A DNA stretch of 50,030 nt from an uncultured bacterium (lineage in GTDB: Bacteria > Cloacimonadota > Cloacimonadia > Cloacimonadales > Cloacimonadaceae), in the NCBI GenBank assembly GCA_938009275.1, contig CALLHY010000004.1, positions 1-50,030 on the forward strand. Direction: 5' to 3'. Position 1 is the stretch's first letter. Each line of letters starts with the position of its first letter. Both the position numbers and the translations under genes were made by a program. The notes under the pieces are model-generated. The model was not told the DNA's origin. It saw only the letters and a program-made list of their open reading frames with translations, and ran no database searches. This document shows, piece after piece, positions 15,548 to 24,241 of the stretch.

Positions 15548-16999
15548 CTATTTAAGTTTTAGCACTTTCAAAGGAGCTGCGGCAGAACTGCCATACCCAG
15601 GCTTTAGCAAATAGACTCCGGGGCCAACTTCTCTGCCCTGGCTGTCCTTGCCATCCCACTGGATACTTTCGGCACTATCCATCTGTATTTCGCGCAGCAA
15701 TTGCCCTTTCAGGTTATACACCAGCAGTTTACTGCCTTTGCCTGCACTGCTTGACGCCTTGAAATTTACAGAGCCAACGAAGGGATTTGGATAAGCGGTA
15801 ACAACAGAAGGCGGGGCTATTACATCCTGCACACCGGAACAATAATTTATATACTGAGAAAAGTAGTTTATCCCGTCATCGCTGAATCTTAGCTCAATAG
15901 TGTTGCATACAGGGGGCAAAACCACGTTATTCAGGTAAAAGCCTTGACCTTGGCTGAAGTCTATGGGCATGAAAGGCATTAGATCGCCATACTCAACGCC
16001 GTCAATCAGCACTTTATGCACCAAAGGAAGATTTGTATCCTCGTCATAATACCCAATACTGATATCCACCATGCCATCATGATCCACATACACCGGCTCG
16101 CCCAGGATGGGAGCATAGAGATTAGCCGCCGGCACCTGCTGTTTTTTGTAAAGTAGATTAACTGCGGGGCTTGCATCAGCCTCTTGAATACCACTGGTAA
16201 GGGTTATCCTGCTGCTTAGTGCCATAGAACCCGCCAAGGGGTAATCGGTATCGTACCAGGCGGTAAAATCTGCATCTGACTGCAATAAGCTCCAATCGCA
16301 AGAGAGGTATAAGAGATTATTGGCTGTGTCTATCTGGGTTTCAATATCGCCCAGACGGCTAAGCCCACTGAAGCCTGTGCCCGTTATCTTGTATAGCCCC
16401 GGCGACATAACTCCGGGCAAGTTTACCGTGTACATCAAGCCATAAACAGGCGGGTTATCGGCAGGATCGGCATCGGGATTAACCAGCAATGCCATGTAGG
16501 AGAAGTAGGTTAAACCGGAGCTTATGGGAAAGCCATTGCCAGCATTGCGGATGGCAAAATGCACCTTATCGGCACTAAATCCCGCATACACCTCACGAAT
16601 GTCCAGATTTACATTGCTAAAGCTTTGGTCACCGGCGGGGTCATTTGCCATCAGGCTTAGCTTGCTAAGGCTGTTTGCGCTGATCTCCTGCCAGTATATC
16701 GGGTTTAGCAGATTGTTCTGAGGTGAGTTTGTAAAGCCAATATAAGAGTGCGAACCCGCGGGGATGCTTGCTGTGCGCCAGCCTGAACCATAATAGTCCT
16801 CCGATTCTATCGGGACTATTGCATTGCCATTGTGCACCAGCATCTGGTCTTGTTCTTCGCCCAAAAAGATCAGTCTGCGGTTGCCTTCTCCGTCTGCACC
16901 TGAATAGAACAAACCTGAATATGGCATTTGAGCATGAAGGCATATCGCCATTAGCAACAGGGACATTGCCATCACCAGTTTAATTGCTCTGATTTTCAT
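15548..16999 (-). CDS. Secreted protein with C-terminal Por/FlgD-like sorting domain
   Basis: A 483-residue protein with a signal peptide ending near AICLHA (residues 1-23). The middle is of unrecognised beta-rich type with a carbohydrate- or DUF-like character. The last 85 residues form a typical C-terminal sorting domain. It begins with TAYPNPF and continues through LLVYNLKGQLLREI to WDGKDSQGREVGPGVYLLK. Such domains direct surface attachment or release through type IX secretion. The gene lies 14 nt after the PorT-like barrel gene in the same direction, so the two form an operon from the promoter at 17822-17850. The substrate or ligand is unknown. Confidence 0.8.
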   Translation of the reverse strand: MKIRAIKLVMAMSLLLMAICLHAQMPYSGLFYSGADGEGNRRLIFLGEEQDQMLVHNGNAIVPIESEDYYGSGWRTASIPAGSHSYIGFTNSPQNNLLNPIYWQEISANSLSKLSLMANDPAGDQSFSNVNLDIREVYAGFSADKVHFAIRNAGNGFPISSGLTYFSYMALLVNPDADPADNPPVYGLMYTVNLPGVMSPGLYKITGTGFSGLSRLGDIETQIDTANNLLYLSCDWSLLQSDADFTAWYDTDYPLAGSMALSSRITLTSGIQEADASPAVNLLYKKQQVPAANLYAPILGEPVYVDHDGMVDISIGYYDEDTNLPLVHKVLIDGVEYGDLMPFMPIDFSQGQGFYLNNVVLPPVCNTIELRFSDDGINYFSQYINYCSGVQDVIAPPSVVTAYPNPFVGSVNFKASSSAGKGSKLLVYNLKGQLLREIQMDSAESIQWDGKDSQGREVGPGVYLLKPGYGSSAAAPLKVLKLK

Positions 17000-17013
17000 T
17001 CTAACCTCGCTTA

Positions 17014-17736
17014 TTAAAACTGCATTCCCAAAAGCAGGGAATAGCTTTGGTTTCTTAGCTCCACAGGCGGCATGAGCGTATAGGTGGGCAGGCTAAGGTA
17101 ATCCCAACCCAAGGTGAACCGATACTCCAGAAAGTAAGTATTCTTGCGTTTATACTCCACGCTTCCGCCATACACGAAGCTGAAATCGAACATATTCACA
17201 TCGCTCAGATTCGAGCTGTCCTTTATACTGAGTTCGGTGAAAGAGTCTCCATCAGGAAAATAAACTATTCCATCCAGGTTATGCTTCCCCTTCACCTTTA
17301 GTGCCATGGCTGTTCCGGTAATGGCGTTCATACCAAAGGATGGCTTGTTTAGCACCTTAACCTTCAGCAGCACAGGTATTTCTATATAATCCACATAATA
17401 TGAAACATTCATCACCGCGGGCTTTGCCAATTCTTCTTCTACGTCGTCTATTACCATCTTGTTTATGGTTATCTCCTGGTCAGAACCCTTTTGCGCATAC
17501 AGCACTTCGTAGCCCAAGGCAAGGTTATCACTGATGTTTAAGTCCAGAAAGCCACCTGCTACCATGCCAAGGCGATAACTGCTGGATACTTTATAATCCA
17601 TGCCATCACTTTTGGTGCCATAATGCATAGACAAGCCTGGCCCCAGCTTTGCTCCGTAGCTTAGGCTGGTTCGCGTTGCCAATAGGGAATTAATGCACAC
17701 TATCCACACCAACATCATCACTATATATTTAACCAT
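17014..17736 (-). CDS. PorT-like outer-membrane beta-barrel protein
   Basis: A 240-residue protein with an N-terminal signal segment (MLVWIVCINSLLA). It has alternating beta strands and an aromatic-terminated last strand (NQSYSLLLGMQF), typical of 8-stranded outer-membrane barrels of the OmpA/PorT type. Strand-like motifs such as GYEVLYAQKGSDQ, YYVDYIEIPVLLKVK and YKRKNTYFLEYRFTLG match the PorT-family pattern. It is the first gene of an operon with the sorting-domain protein. Its exact role (secretion accessory or plain porin) is not decided by sequence. Confidence 0.7.
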   Translation of the reverse strand: MVKYIVMMLVWIVCINSLLATRTSLSYGAKLGPGLSMHYGTKSDGMDYKVSSSYRLGMVAGGFLDLNISDNLALGYEVLYAQKGSDQEITINKMVIDDVEEELAKPAVMNVSYYVDYIEIPVLLKVKVLNKPSFGMNAITGTAMALKVKGKHNLDGIVYFPDGDSFTELSIKDSSNLSDVNMFDFSFVYGGSVEYKRKNTYFLEYRFTLGWDYLSLPTYTLMPPVELRNQSYSLLLGMQF

Positions 17737-17821
17737 ACTTAATACTGCGCAGTAACGCCTTTACTGCATCTCCAATTACATCGGACATCCATGCTCCTTA
17801 CCGGGGAAAACATTAAGACTG

Positions 17822-17850
17822 CATATACATTAGCCCAATTATGCTGTCAA
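17822..17850 (-). promoter_or_regulatory. Promoter of the PorT-like operon
   Basis: Minus strand: TTGACA (17845-17850), a 17-nt spacer, and TATATG (17822-17827). It sits about 85 nt upstream of the start codon. Further upstream, 17902-17925 holds a degenerate arm of the palindromic repeat described at 27297. Confidence 0.7.
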
Positions 17851-17960
17851 GCCCAATCAGTTGTTCAGTATCCCATCCTTTATTCATCATCCTCAGCATT
17901 GTCTTCCCTGCTGCTTCTTTGATGCTTAGCTTATGCGGCCAAGCTTTTAGCACATAAAAC

Positions 17961-17995
17961 ACGGGTTCAGTTTACATAATCTGAACTGAACCCGT
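17961..17995 (-). terminator. Intrinsic terminator of the hydrogenase gene
   Basis: A perfect 12-bp stem (ACGGGTTCAGTT at 17961-17972 with AACTGAACCCGT at 17984-17995) has an 11-nt loop. On the minus strand it is followed by GTTTTATG. It lies about 30 nt after the hydrogenase stop codon. Confidence 0.85.
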
Positions 17996-18023
17996 TTATT
18001 ATTAGCTCTTGCGAAGCTATAAG

Positions 18024-19772
18024 CTACTTCTTAGTTACCGATATGGGACGAGCCAAATAGCTGGTGTGAAGCAGCTTCTTAGCTTTTTCAGAATTGGGCT
18101 TACCCAAAAACTCCTTGTAAAGCTTTTGAATGCTTTCGTTGTTGTGCGATTCACGGCGCAGGCACTGCTCATCTTCTTTATACAGTCCTTTTGCGCGTGC
18201 CAAACGAGTGCGGTTTGTGCTGGGATAAGGTTGTCCGCCACCACCTACGCAACCTCCGCTGCATGCCATTACTTCCACGAAGTGGTAAGGTGGCTCTGCG
18301 CCTTTGGCTTTGGCATCGCGAATCTCATTCATCAGTCTGGATACATTACCCAGGCCGGAGGCAACGCCAATGCGCACTTCTTTGCCCAAAAGCTCAATTT
18401 TGCCCTTTTTAATGCCTTTTGTGCCCCGGACAAAGTCGATGGTCGGATTGGGCAATTCGCTGCCTGTGGCAAGCTTGTATGCGGTTCTGAGGGCGGCTTC
18501 CATAACGCCACCTGTGGCACCAAAGATGGTTCCGGCACCGCTGTATTCGCCCAATGGGTTGTCCGCAACGCCATCATCAAGCTTTGCCAGGTCTATTCCA
18601 CGGGTTTTTAGCATACGTGCCAGTTCACGGGTGGTGATGGTGAGATCAACGTCCTTATGTCCCGAAGCATACATATCTTCCATGCGCTCAATTTCATATT
18701 TCTTGGCGGTGCAGGGCATCACCGAAACCAGGAAGATTTTGTCCGGGTCTATCTTCATTTTCTCTGCCCAATATGTTTTAACGATGGTGCCAACCATTTG
18801 GTGCGGTGATTTGGAGCTGGAGAAATGGGGGATAAGATCGGCGTGAAACTTCTCCAGATAGTCAACCCAGGAGGGGCAGCAGGTGGTGATAAGCGGGAAT
18901 TCCTCGGGATGTTTGCTGAAGATATGTACAAATTCGCTTGCTTCTTCCATAATGGTAAGGTCTGCACCAAAATTGGTGTCGAACACATACTGAAAGCCCA
19001 GTTCGCGCAGAGCGGTGTACATCTTACCCTTCACATTGGTGCCTGTCTTCATGCCAAATTCTTCGCCCAATGCCACGCGCACTGCCGGAGCTTCCTGAGC
19101 TACCAAAACCATATCTTTGTTATCCAGAGCAGCCCAGAGGGCATCGGAATCGTCTGCTTCATATATTGCCGCCACAGGGCAGTGAGCACTGCATTGACCG
19201 CATTTAACGCATTCTGTTTCATCCAAAGGACGATTGAAGGTAGGACCAACAAAGGTGTTAAAACCTCGCTCGGAATTTTCCAGCGCATGCACGTCCTGAA
19301 TCTCGTTGCATACATATACGCAGCGTCCACACTGCACGCAATAAGACTGATCCAGGGTAATGGCAACGGAGGATTCGTCACGCCCCTTGTATTTGCGGTG
19401 CACTTTCTTTAGATGCATGTGCCTGATTGCCAGCTCCTGAGACAGTGCCTGCAATTCACAACGGCCGTTCTTGATGCATTCGGGGCAGTTATTGGGATGA
19501 TTAGAGAGGATTATCTCCAAAGCATCACGACGCAAATCCAGCAGTTTCTTGCTGGTAGTTTTTATCTGCATTCCTTCTTCGCAGGGGGTGGAGCAAGCGC
19601 GCAGCACCCTCCCGTTAATCTCAACTACGCAAACTCCGCAATTACCAAAGGCGGGTAAATCTTCGTGATAGCATAAATGCGGAACGGGATATCCCGCCTT
19701 GGCGCAGGCATGAAGCACCTTAGTATTCTTCAATACCTTTGTTTCTTTGCCGTTGATGTAAACACTTATCAT
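18024..19772 (-). CDS. hydA: [FeFe] hydrogenase, multi-cluster HydA type
   Basis: A 582-residue iron-only hydrogenase that interconverts protons and H2 with NAD(P)H or ferredoxin electrons. The N-terminal [2Fe-2S] domain has cysteines near residues 33-60 (CYHEDLPAFGNCGVC...C). Then come a NuoG-like His-Cys3 cluster (NHPNNCPECIKNGRC, about 93-108) and two 4Fe-4S ferredoxin motifs (SYCVQCGRCVYVCN; ECVKCGQCSAHC). The H-cluster motifs are intact: TTCCPSW with Cys298-Cys299, MPCTAKK with Cys354, and MACSGGCVGGGG with Cys504 and Cys508. It is a lone gene with its own promoter and terminator. No HydB/HydC subunits or HydEFG maturases are in the window. Length and layout fit group A trimeric or prototypical enzymes. 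Its partners must be elsewhere. Confidence 0.95.
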   Translation of the reverse strand: MISVYINGKETKVLKNTKVLHACAKAGYPVPHLCYHEDLPAFGNCGVCVVEINGRVLRACSTPCEEGMQIKTTSKKLLDLRRDALEIILSNHPNNCPECIKNGRCELQALSQELAIRHMHLKKVHRKYKGRDESSVAITLDQSYCVQCGRCVYVCNEIQDVHALENSERGFNTFVGPTFNRPLDETECVKCGQCSAHCPVAAIYEADDSDALWAALDNKDMVLVAQEAPAVRVALGEEFGMKTGTNVKGKMYTALRELGFQYVFDTNFGADLTIMEEASEFVHIFSKHPEEFPLITTCCPSWVDYLEKFHADLIPHFSSSKSPHQMVGTIVKTYWAEKMKIDPDKIFLVSVMPCTAKKYEIERMEDMYASGHKDVDLTITTRELARMLKTRGIDLAKLDDGVADNPLGEYSGAGTIFGATGGVMEAALRTAYKLATGSELPNPTIDFVRGTKGIKKGKIELLGKEVRIGVASGLGNVSRLMNEIRDAKAKGAEPPYHFVEVMACSGGCVGGGGQPYPSTNRTRLARAKGLYKEDEQCLRRESHNNESIQKLYKEFLGKPNSEKAKKLLHTSYLARPISVTKK

Positions 19773-19805
19773 GGCGTCTCCTTAGAGTAATATTATCTGG
19801 GTGGC

Positions 19806-19834
19806 AGAATGCTTCAGCTTGCAAATAATGTCAA
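19806..19834 (-). promoter_or_regulatory. Hydrogenase promoter
   Basis: Minus strand: TTGACA (19829-19834), 17-nt spacer, CATTCT (19806-19811). The -10 is poor, as in several other promoters here. Confidence 0.5.
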
Positions 19835-19929
19835 GCATTTATGCAGCGGCTATTGGCTGCGCATCATTTTTCTTGACTTCTTAAAAAACACAAAAAAGAA
19901 TGCGTTCACGTAAATACAAGGAGTTCAAT

Positions 19930-20382
19930 ATGAAAATAACACTGGTTTTACTTGCTTTTTTGTCAGTTTTCCTAATGTGCTATGCCGATATCGACGAAAC
20001 GATATCTGATTTTATGGGCAATGGAGCTACTTATATGGACGGTAGCACAAAGGTATTTATGGCGAAGCCATTCTTTGCCGATGAGTATCTTGAGGAAGAT
20101 AATGCTTACGACTTCCTTGCTATCTCCTGCATGCTGTTTTTGGCAGTGCGTGAAGACTGGGTGGAGCTAAACAGCAGCAGCACTACCAGCTATATAAAAA
20201 GCCTGCACCAAGTGGGTGCGCCCTGGACAAATGAGTATCAATACTATGTGGTTACTATCCCCATAAGGGAGATCGAACAGGAGTTTAACGACAGCTATGA
20301 CCTTAGCGATGAAGAATTGCTACGTAGCATTACCTCATACATCCGCAATCATGCCGATCACCACATAGCCGATAATTATTAG
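19930..20382 (+). CDS. Small secreted protein of unknown function
   Basis: A 150-residue exported protein with a signal peptide (MKITLVLLAFLSVFLMCYA). I do not recognise the mature domain. It is acidic and has a central tyrosine/tryptophan-rich stretch (REDWVELNSSSTTSY). No cysteines beyond the signal peptide form an obvious motif except CMLFLA. The ATG at 19930 is chosen over an in-frame ATG at 19900 because AAGGAG is at 19918-19923. A TTGACT box at 19873-19878 could be the -35 of its promoter. The next gene starts 36 nt after its stop, so the two may be co-transcribed. Confidence 0.65.
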   Translation: MKITLVLLAFLSVFLMCYADIDETISDFMGNGATYMDGSTKVFMAKPFFADEYLEEDNAYDFLAISCMLFLAVREDWVELNSSSTTSYIKSLHQVGAPWTNEYQYYVVTIPIREIEQEFNDSYDLSDEELLRSITSYIRNHADHHIADNY

Positions 20383-20418
20383 AAACAAAGAATAAGCCCC
20401 ATTACAAGGAGAGGAGTG

Positions 20419-21075
20419 ATGATAGCATCCAAGTATGCTGGCAGTGCCATTAAGCTTGCTTTAGCCATAGTGATTTTACTGCTTGGCACAAGCTTGCTGT
20501 TTGCCGTGGAAGCCGACGACAAAGCCACCACTGAGCCATATCAGGAACTGCCATTTGACCGCAAGGTTATCTTAAGCAGAATAACAAGGAAAATAGATAA
20601 GCTGCAAATGAGCTACATTGCTCAGCTAAATAAATCTGAGAGATATGAAGCGCAGATGCTGCTGGATGAAATCCGTAGCCTTGCCCAAAAACTCGCTGCC
20701 ACTCCCCCGCCTCCCAGAGCCACTACCAATGTTGTAGTAAACGTGGCTCCCGCTCCTGTGGTTACTCTGCCTCCCAAGCCAATCCCCATGCGGGATAAGG
20801 AATTTATAGAGCTAAAAGCCAGCATTCGCCGCAACAGCTTTGGTGATGCCGGATTGGACGTGCTGAAAACCGCGGTAGAGGGAAACTATTTCCGCTCCTC
20901 CCAAGTGGTGGACATCCTTGCCCTCTTTCCTTATTCCACAGACAAACTAAAAGCCTTGCAGATAGTTTATCCCAAGTGCACCGACACTCAGAACAAGTAC
21001 AAAATCATGGACGCTTTTCTGTTTGATTCAGACAAAAAAGAGGCAAAGGAGATAATGGATAACGCTAAGGAATAA
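20419..21075 (+). CDS. Secreted DUF4476-domain protein
   Basis: A 218-residue protein with an N-terminal membrane/signal segment (AIKLALAIVILLLGTSLLFA, about residues 9-28), a helical stretch to about 95, and a proline-rich linker near residues 96-117 (TPPPPRATTN...APAPVV). The C-terminal domain (about 120-215) matches DUF4476. It includes MRDKEFIELKASIRRNSFGD, then YFRSSQVVDILALF, STDKLKALQIVYPK and NKYKIMDAFLF. DUF4476 is found in secreted or surface proteins and has no known reaction. ATG 20419 follows AAGGAG at 20406-20411. It is probably in a unit with the small secreted protein upstream and converges on the TPR gene. Confidence 0.8.
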   Translation: MIASKYAGSAIKLALAIVILLLGTSLLFAVEADDKATTEPYQELPFDRKVILSRITRKIDKLQMSYIAQLNKSERYEAQMLLDEIRSLAQKLAATPPPPRATTNVVVNVAPAPVVTLPPKPIPMRDKEFIELKASIRRNSFGDAGLDVLKTAVEGNYFRSSQVVDILALFPYSTDKLKALQIVYPKCTDTQNKYKIMDAFLFDSDKKEAKEIMDNAKE

Positions 21076-21089
21076 GACGCTGCTATGCT

Positions 21090-21728
21090 CTATTTAACCT
21101 TAGCTTTTAGCTCCTGATACAGCTTTTGTATATCCTCTTCGGCTATTGCCTCGTCGTCGCTTTCTTCCTCTTCGGGAGATAGTGTCATGGCCTTTTCCAG
21201 GTTTTGCAATGCTTCGGGATAGCGTTCCAGCTTGTTTAGTGCATAAGCCATCCAGACATAGGCATCGTAATGCTGTTCGTTGGTGCGGATTGCCTCTGTA
21301 AGGGATTTTACAGATTCATTATAATTCTCAATCTTATAGTATGCCTCACCTTTGTGTCTCCAGGGGCAAGACCAACTGGGAAATTCGCTGTTCAAACTGT
21401 TGTAAACACCAATGGCCTTCTCATATTTCTCTTGTCCCAAAAGGATATTTGCCAGGGTGAATCTTTCACCGGCGGCAAGTGAATCGGCATTTTCGATTAG
21501 TTCTTCCATCAATCTCTTTGCCTCATAATCGGCTATGTAGGCAAGATGCATCTTGCTAAGATTTACTTTCTCGCCCTTGCTGATTGTGTGGTCGAGAGCG
21601 GTTACCGCTTTGCTAAAAGTGCTAACTCCAGGATATTTGAGATAGTCGTTTAACGTAGTAGCTTCAGTTTGGGCATAAATCAGCCCGCAAATACATAGCA
21701 CAAGAGCTAATAACAATAGATGCTTCAT
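21090..21728 (-). CDS. Exported tetratricopeptide-repeat protein
   Basis: A 212-residue protein with a signal peptide (MKHLLLLALVLCICGLIYA). It has at least three TPR-like helix pairs between about residues 75 and 185, for example ANILLGQEKYEKAIGVYNSL, then GEAYYKIENYNESVKSLTEA, and AYALNKLERYPEALQNLEKA. The C-terminus is acidic (SPEEEESDDEAIAEED). It would act as a periplasmic protein-interaction scaffold; the partner is unknown. The ATG at 21728 is preferred because the signal peptide starts there, although the nearest AAGGAG is about 12 nt upstream. Its 3' end converges on the DUF4476 gene with a 14-nt gap. Confidence 0.75.
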   Translation of the reverse strand: MKHLLLLALVLCICGLIYAQTEATTLNDYLKYPGVSTFSKAVTALDHTISKGEKVNLSKMHLAYIADYEAKRLMEELIENADSLAAGERFTLANILLGQEKYEKAIGVYNSLNSEFPSWSCPWRHKGEAYYKIENYNESVKSLTEAIRTNEQHYDAYVWMAYALNKLERYPEALQNLEKAMTLSPEEEESDDEAIAEEDIQKLYQELKAKVK

Positions 21729-21803
21729 ACAGTTTTGTTGCTCCTTTACAAGTTTATGGTGCAAGTGTTTTGATGGCAGGGATATCCGTCAAGCAATAAT
21801 GCT

Positions 21804-21829
21804 TTCTTCCCTGCTGCATCCTTGAAGGC
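21804..21829. repeat. Single degenerate arm of the palindromic dispersed repeat
   Basis: TTCTTCCCTGCTGC followed by ATCCTTGAAGGC matches one arm of the palindromes at 27297-27369 and 38722-38794. The opposite arm is missing. Confidence 0.6.
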
Positions 21830-21867
21830 ATTACGCTATAATTACGGATGAAATACGCATCTCATTA

Positions 21868-21900
21868 GTAGTTCATGCGTAGTTCATGCGTAGTTCGTGC
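21868..21900 (+). promoter_or_regulatory. Three 11-bp direct repeats upstream of copA
   Basis: GTAGTTCATGC is repeated at 21868, 21879 and 21890; the third copy has one change (GTAGTTCGTGC). The spacing is one helical turn. A TATAAT box lies at 21932-21937 with no good -35 hexamer, so the repeats sit where an activator would bind. A copper-responsive regulator is an obvious guess, but the motif is not a standard CueR or CopY operator. Confidence 0.55.
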
Positions 21901-21981
21901 AGGAAACAAAACCGAACTTGCCGATTTGCCATATAATAGATATCATATCATTAGAGTAGAATAACAAGGGAACAATAATAT

Positions 21982-24189
21982 ATGCAACAGAAGATGAATA
22001 TAGGTATAAACGGGATGCATTGTGCGGCCTGTAGCGCAAGAACAGAAAAGGCTTTGTCGCAGATGCCCGGCGTGGTTAGCGCAAACGTTAATCTGGCTTT
22101 GGAAGAAGCAGCATTGGTGTATGACGACCGCAAGGTTAGCGCAAAAGACTTTCAGGAAACCATCAGCAAGCTTGGCTTTAGCGTGCGTGAAGACATCAGC
22201 ATTGGTGACGATGAGCAACTTGCCTCTCTAAAAGCAGCTAAAAACAAGATGATTGTCGCCTGGGTATTAACCGTTATTGTAACAGTGCTAATGATTCCCC
22301 ACATGGCATTTCATGCCGCAATATTCGGGCATAAAGCCGATGCCTGGCTGATGTTTGCCCTCAGCCTTATCGCCATGCTCTTCCCGGCTCGCAGCGTGTA
22401 TATATCCGCCTGGAAATCGCTGCGTAGCAAAGGTGCAAACATGGACGTGCTGATTGCCATGGGGACTATTGCCTCTTTGCTGGTGGCACCTTTGTCATTG
22501 GTAGTTAGCGGTATATCCGCGCATAGCTTTGCCGGCATAGCCGCCATGATAATCGCCTTTCACCTAACCGGACGCTATCTGGAACACCGTGCCCGGGGCA
22601 AAGCCTCCGAAGCCATACGCAAGCTGCTTAATCTCGGTGCTAAAACGGCATTGGTGCTAGTAGATGGCGTAGAGACGGAAGTTGCAGTTCATAAGCTTAA
22701 ACCCGGCGATGTATTCATCGTAAAACCGGGCATGAAGATTGCCACCGATGGCATAATCACCAAAGGCAGCTCCAGTGTAGACGAATCCATGGCAACCGGC
22801 GAATCCATGCCAGTGGTTCACAAGGAGGGCGACAATGTGCTGGGCGCAACTATAAATCTGGATGGCTATTTGGAGGTGAAGGCAAGCAAGGTTGGTGCCG
22901 ATACCTTTTTGGCGCAGGTTATCCACATGGTTAGCGAAGCGCAGCATTCCAAGGTGCCGATTCAGCTTTTGGCAGATAAGATTACCTCTGTATTTGTCCC
23001 TATAGTGCTGGTTTTGGCCGCGGTGGTTTTTACCCTGTGGATGCTGTTCCCCGTCCAGTTAGTTTCTTTGGTGGGCGGCATAATGCCCATGCAGCATCAT
23101 CAAAACGCTCTGGCATCCGCTCTGATGGCGGCAATTGCCACATTGGTGATTGCCTGTCCCTGTGCTTTGGGCTTGGCAACTCCCACAGCTTTGATGGTGG
23201 GAAGCGGCATTGGAGCTAATCTCGGCATCCTTATCCGCAATGGAGAAGCCCTGCAAAGAATGAAGGATGTGAATGCCGTTGTTTTCGATAAAACGGGCAC
23301 TTTAACCCACGGCAAGCCGGAAGTTTTGCAGATAGATAGTCTTGTGGGTGATGCCACGAACAACCTGGGCATTGCCGCCGCCCTGGAATCCGCTTCCGAA
23401 CACCCCATCGCCAGGGCAATAGTCAGCCATGCCGCAGCCCAACAAACGCCGGTAATGCGGCGGAGCAGCTTTTCTGCTATCTCAGGGAAGGGCATTAGTG
23501 GCGAAGTGGATAGCAAAAGCTATATCCTGGGAAGCGCTGATTATCTGGCTGAGCAAGGCGTTACACATAACTGGCAGCCGGAAGCATCGCTTGCCCATGC
23601 CACCCCCGTGATGCTGGCATCAGACAAAGAACTGCTCTGCGTGTTCTATGTGGCAGACAGCCTGAAAGAAGAGGCAAAGCAGGTGATAGCCGAGCTTAAT
23701 GTGCGTGGAATAGATACCTATATGATAAGCGGAGATAACGAAGCTACGGCTGCTGCCATTGCCGATAAATGCGGGATTAAGCACGTGATGGCGAAGGTGC
23801 TGCCTGCTGACAAGGCAAACAAGATAAAAGACCTGCAAGCCAAGGGTTTGGTGGTGGCAATGATTGGTGATGGCATAAATGATGCTCCGGCTTTGAAGCA
23901 GGCAGACATCGGCTTTGCCATGGGCATTGGCACCGATATCGCCATCGAAGCAGCGGATATAACCCTGCTGCGTGGTGATTTGCAGCTTATACCCAAGGCG
24001 ATAAATCTATCTGTGCAAACCTTTAGGAAGATTAAGCAAAATCTCTTCTGGGCTTTTTTCTACAATCTGATTGCCATTCCATTGGCTGCACTGGGCATCT
24101 TGCATCCTGTAATGGCAGAAATTGCCATGGCGGGTAGTTCTATTACCGTGGTTAGCAACGCCAATCTGCTAAAACGGGCGAAGATATAG
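21982..24189 (+). CDS. copA: Copper-translocating P1B-type ATPase
   Basis: A 735-residue inner-membrane pump that exports Cu(I) with ATP hydrolysis. It has one N-terminal metal-binding domain with GMHCAAC at residues 11-17. The transmembrane metal site CPC is at 392-394 (ACPCALGLATP). The phosphorylated aspartate is Asp436 in DKTGT. The HP motif SEHPIA is near 472-477, and the hinge GDGINDAP is at 630-637. The conserved tail MAGSSITVVSNANLL follows; its serines and asparagine fit Cu(I) specificity. No chaperone (copZ) or regulator gene is adjacent. The first ATG is used because of AAGGGA upstream. The stop is followed by a heptamer repeat array. Confidence 0.95.
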   Translation: MQQKMNIGINGMHCAACSARTEKALSQMPGVVSANVNLALEEAALVYDDRKVSAKDFQETISKLGFSVREDISIGDDEQLASLKAAKNKMIVAWVLTVIVTVLMIPHMAFHAAIFGHKADAWLMFALSLIAMLFPARSVYISAWKSLRSKGANMDVLIAMGTIASLLVAPLSLVVSGISAHSFAGIAAMIIAFHLTGRYLEHRARGKASEAIRKLLNLGAKTALVLVDGVETEVAVHKLKPGDVFIVKPGMKIATDGIITKGSSSVDESMATGESMPVVHKEGDNVLGATINLDGYLEVKASKVGADTFLAQVIHMVSEAQHSKVPIQLLADKITSVFVPIVLVLAAVVFTLWMLFPVQLVSLVGGIMPMQHHQNALASALMAAIATLVIACPCALGLATPTALMVGSGIGANLGILIRNGEALQRMKDVNAVVFDKTGTLTHGKPEVLQIDSLVGDATNNLGIAAALESASEHPIARAIVSHAAAQQTPVMRRSSFSAISGKGISGEVDSKSYILGSADYLAEQGVTHNWQPEASLAHATPVMLASDKELLCVFYVADSLKEEAKQVIAELNVRGIDTYMISGDNEATAAAIADKCGIKHVMAKVLPADKANKIKDLQAKGLVVAMIGDGINDAPALKQADIGFAMGIGTDIAIEAADITLLRGDLQLIPKAINLSVQTFRKIKQNLFWAFFYNLIAIPLAALGILHPVMAEIAMAGSSITVVSNANLLKRAKI

Positions 24190-24197
24190 GATTATAC

Positions 24198-24232
24198 GTT
24201 ATAGGTTAAGCGTTAGACGTTAAGCGTAAGGT
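24198..24232. repeat. GTTARRC heptamer array downstream of copA
   Basis: Five 7-bp units (GTTATAG, GTTAAGC, GTTAGAC, GTTAAGC, GTAAGGT) start 9 nt after the copA stop codon. They fill most of the gap to the convergent gene ending at 24242. Confidence 0.85.
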
Positions 24233-24241
24233 GTGCGGTGC

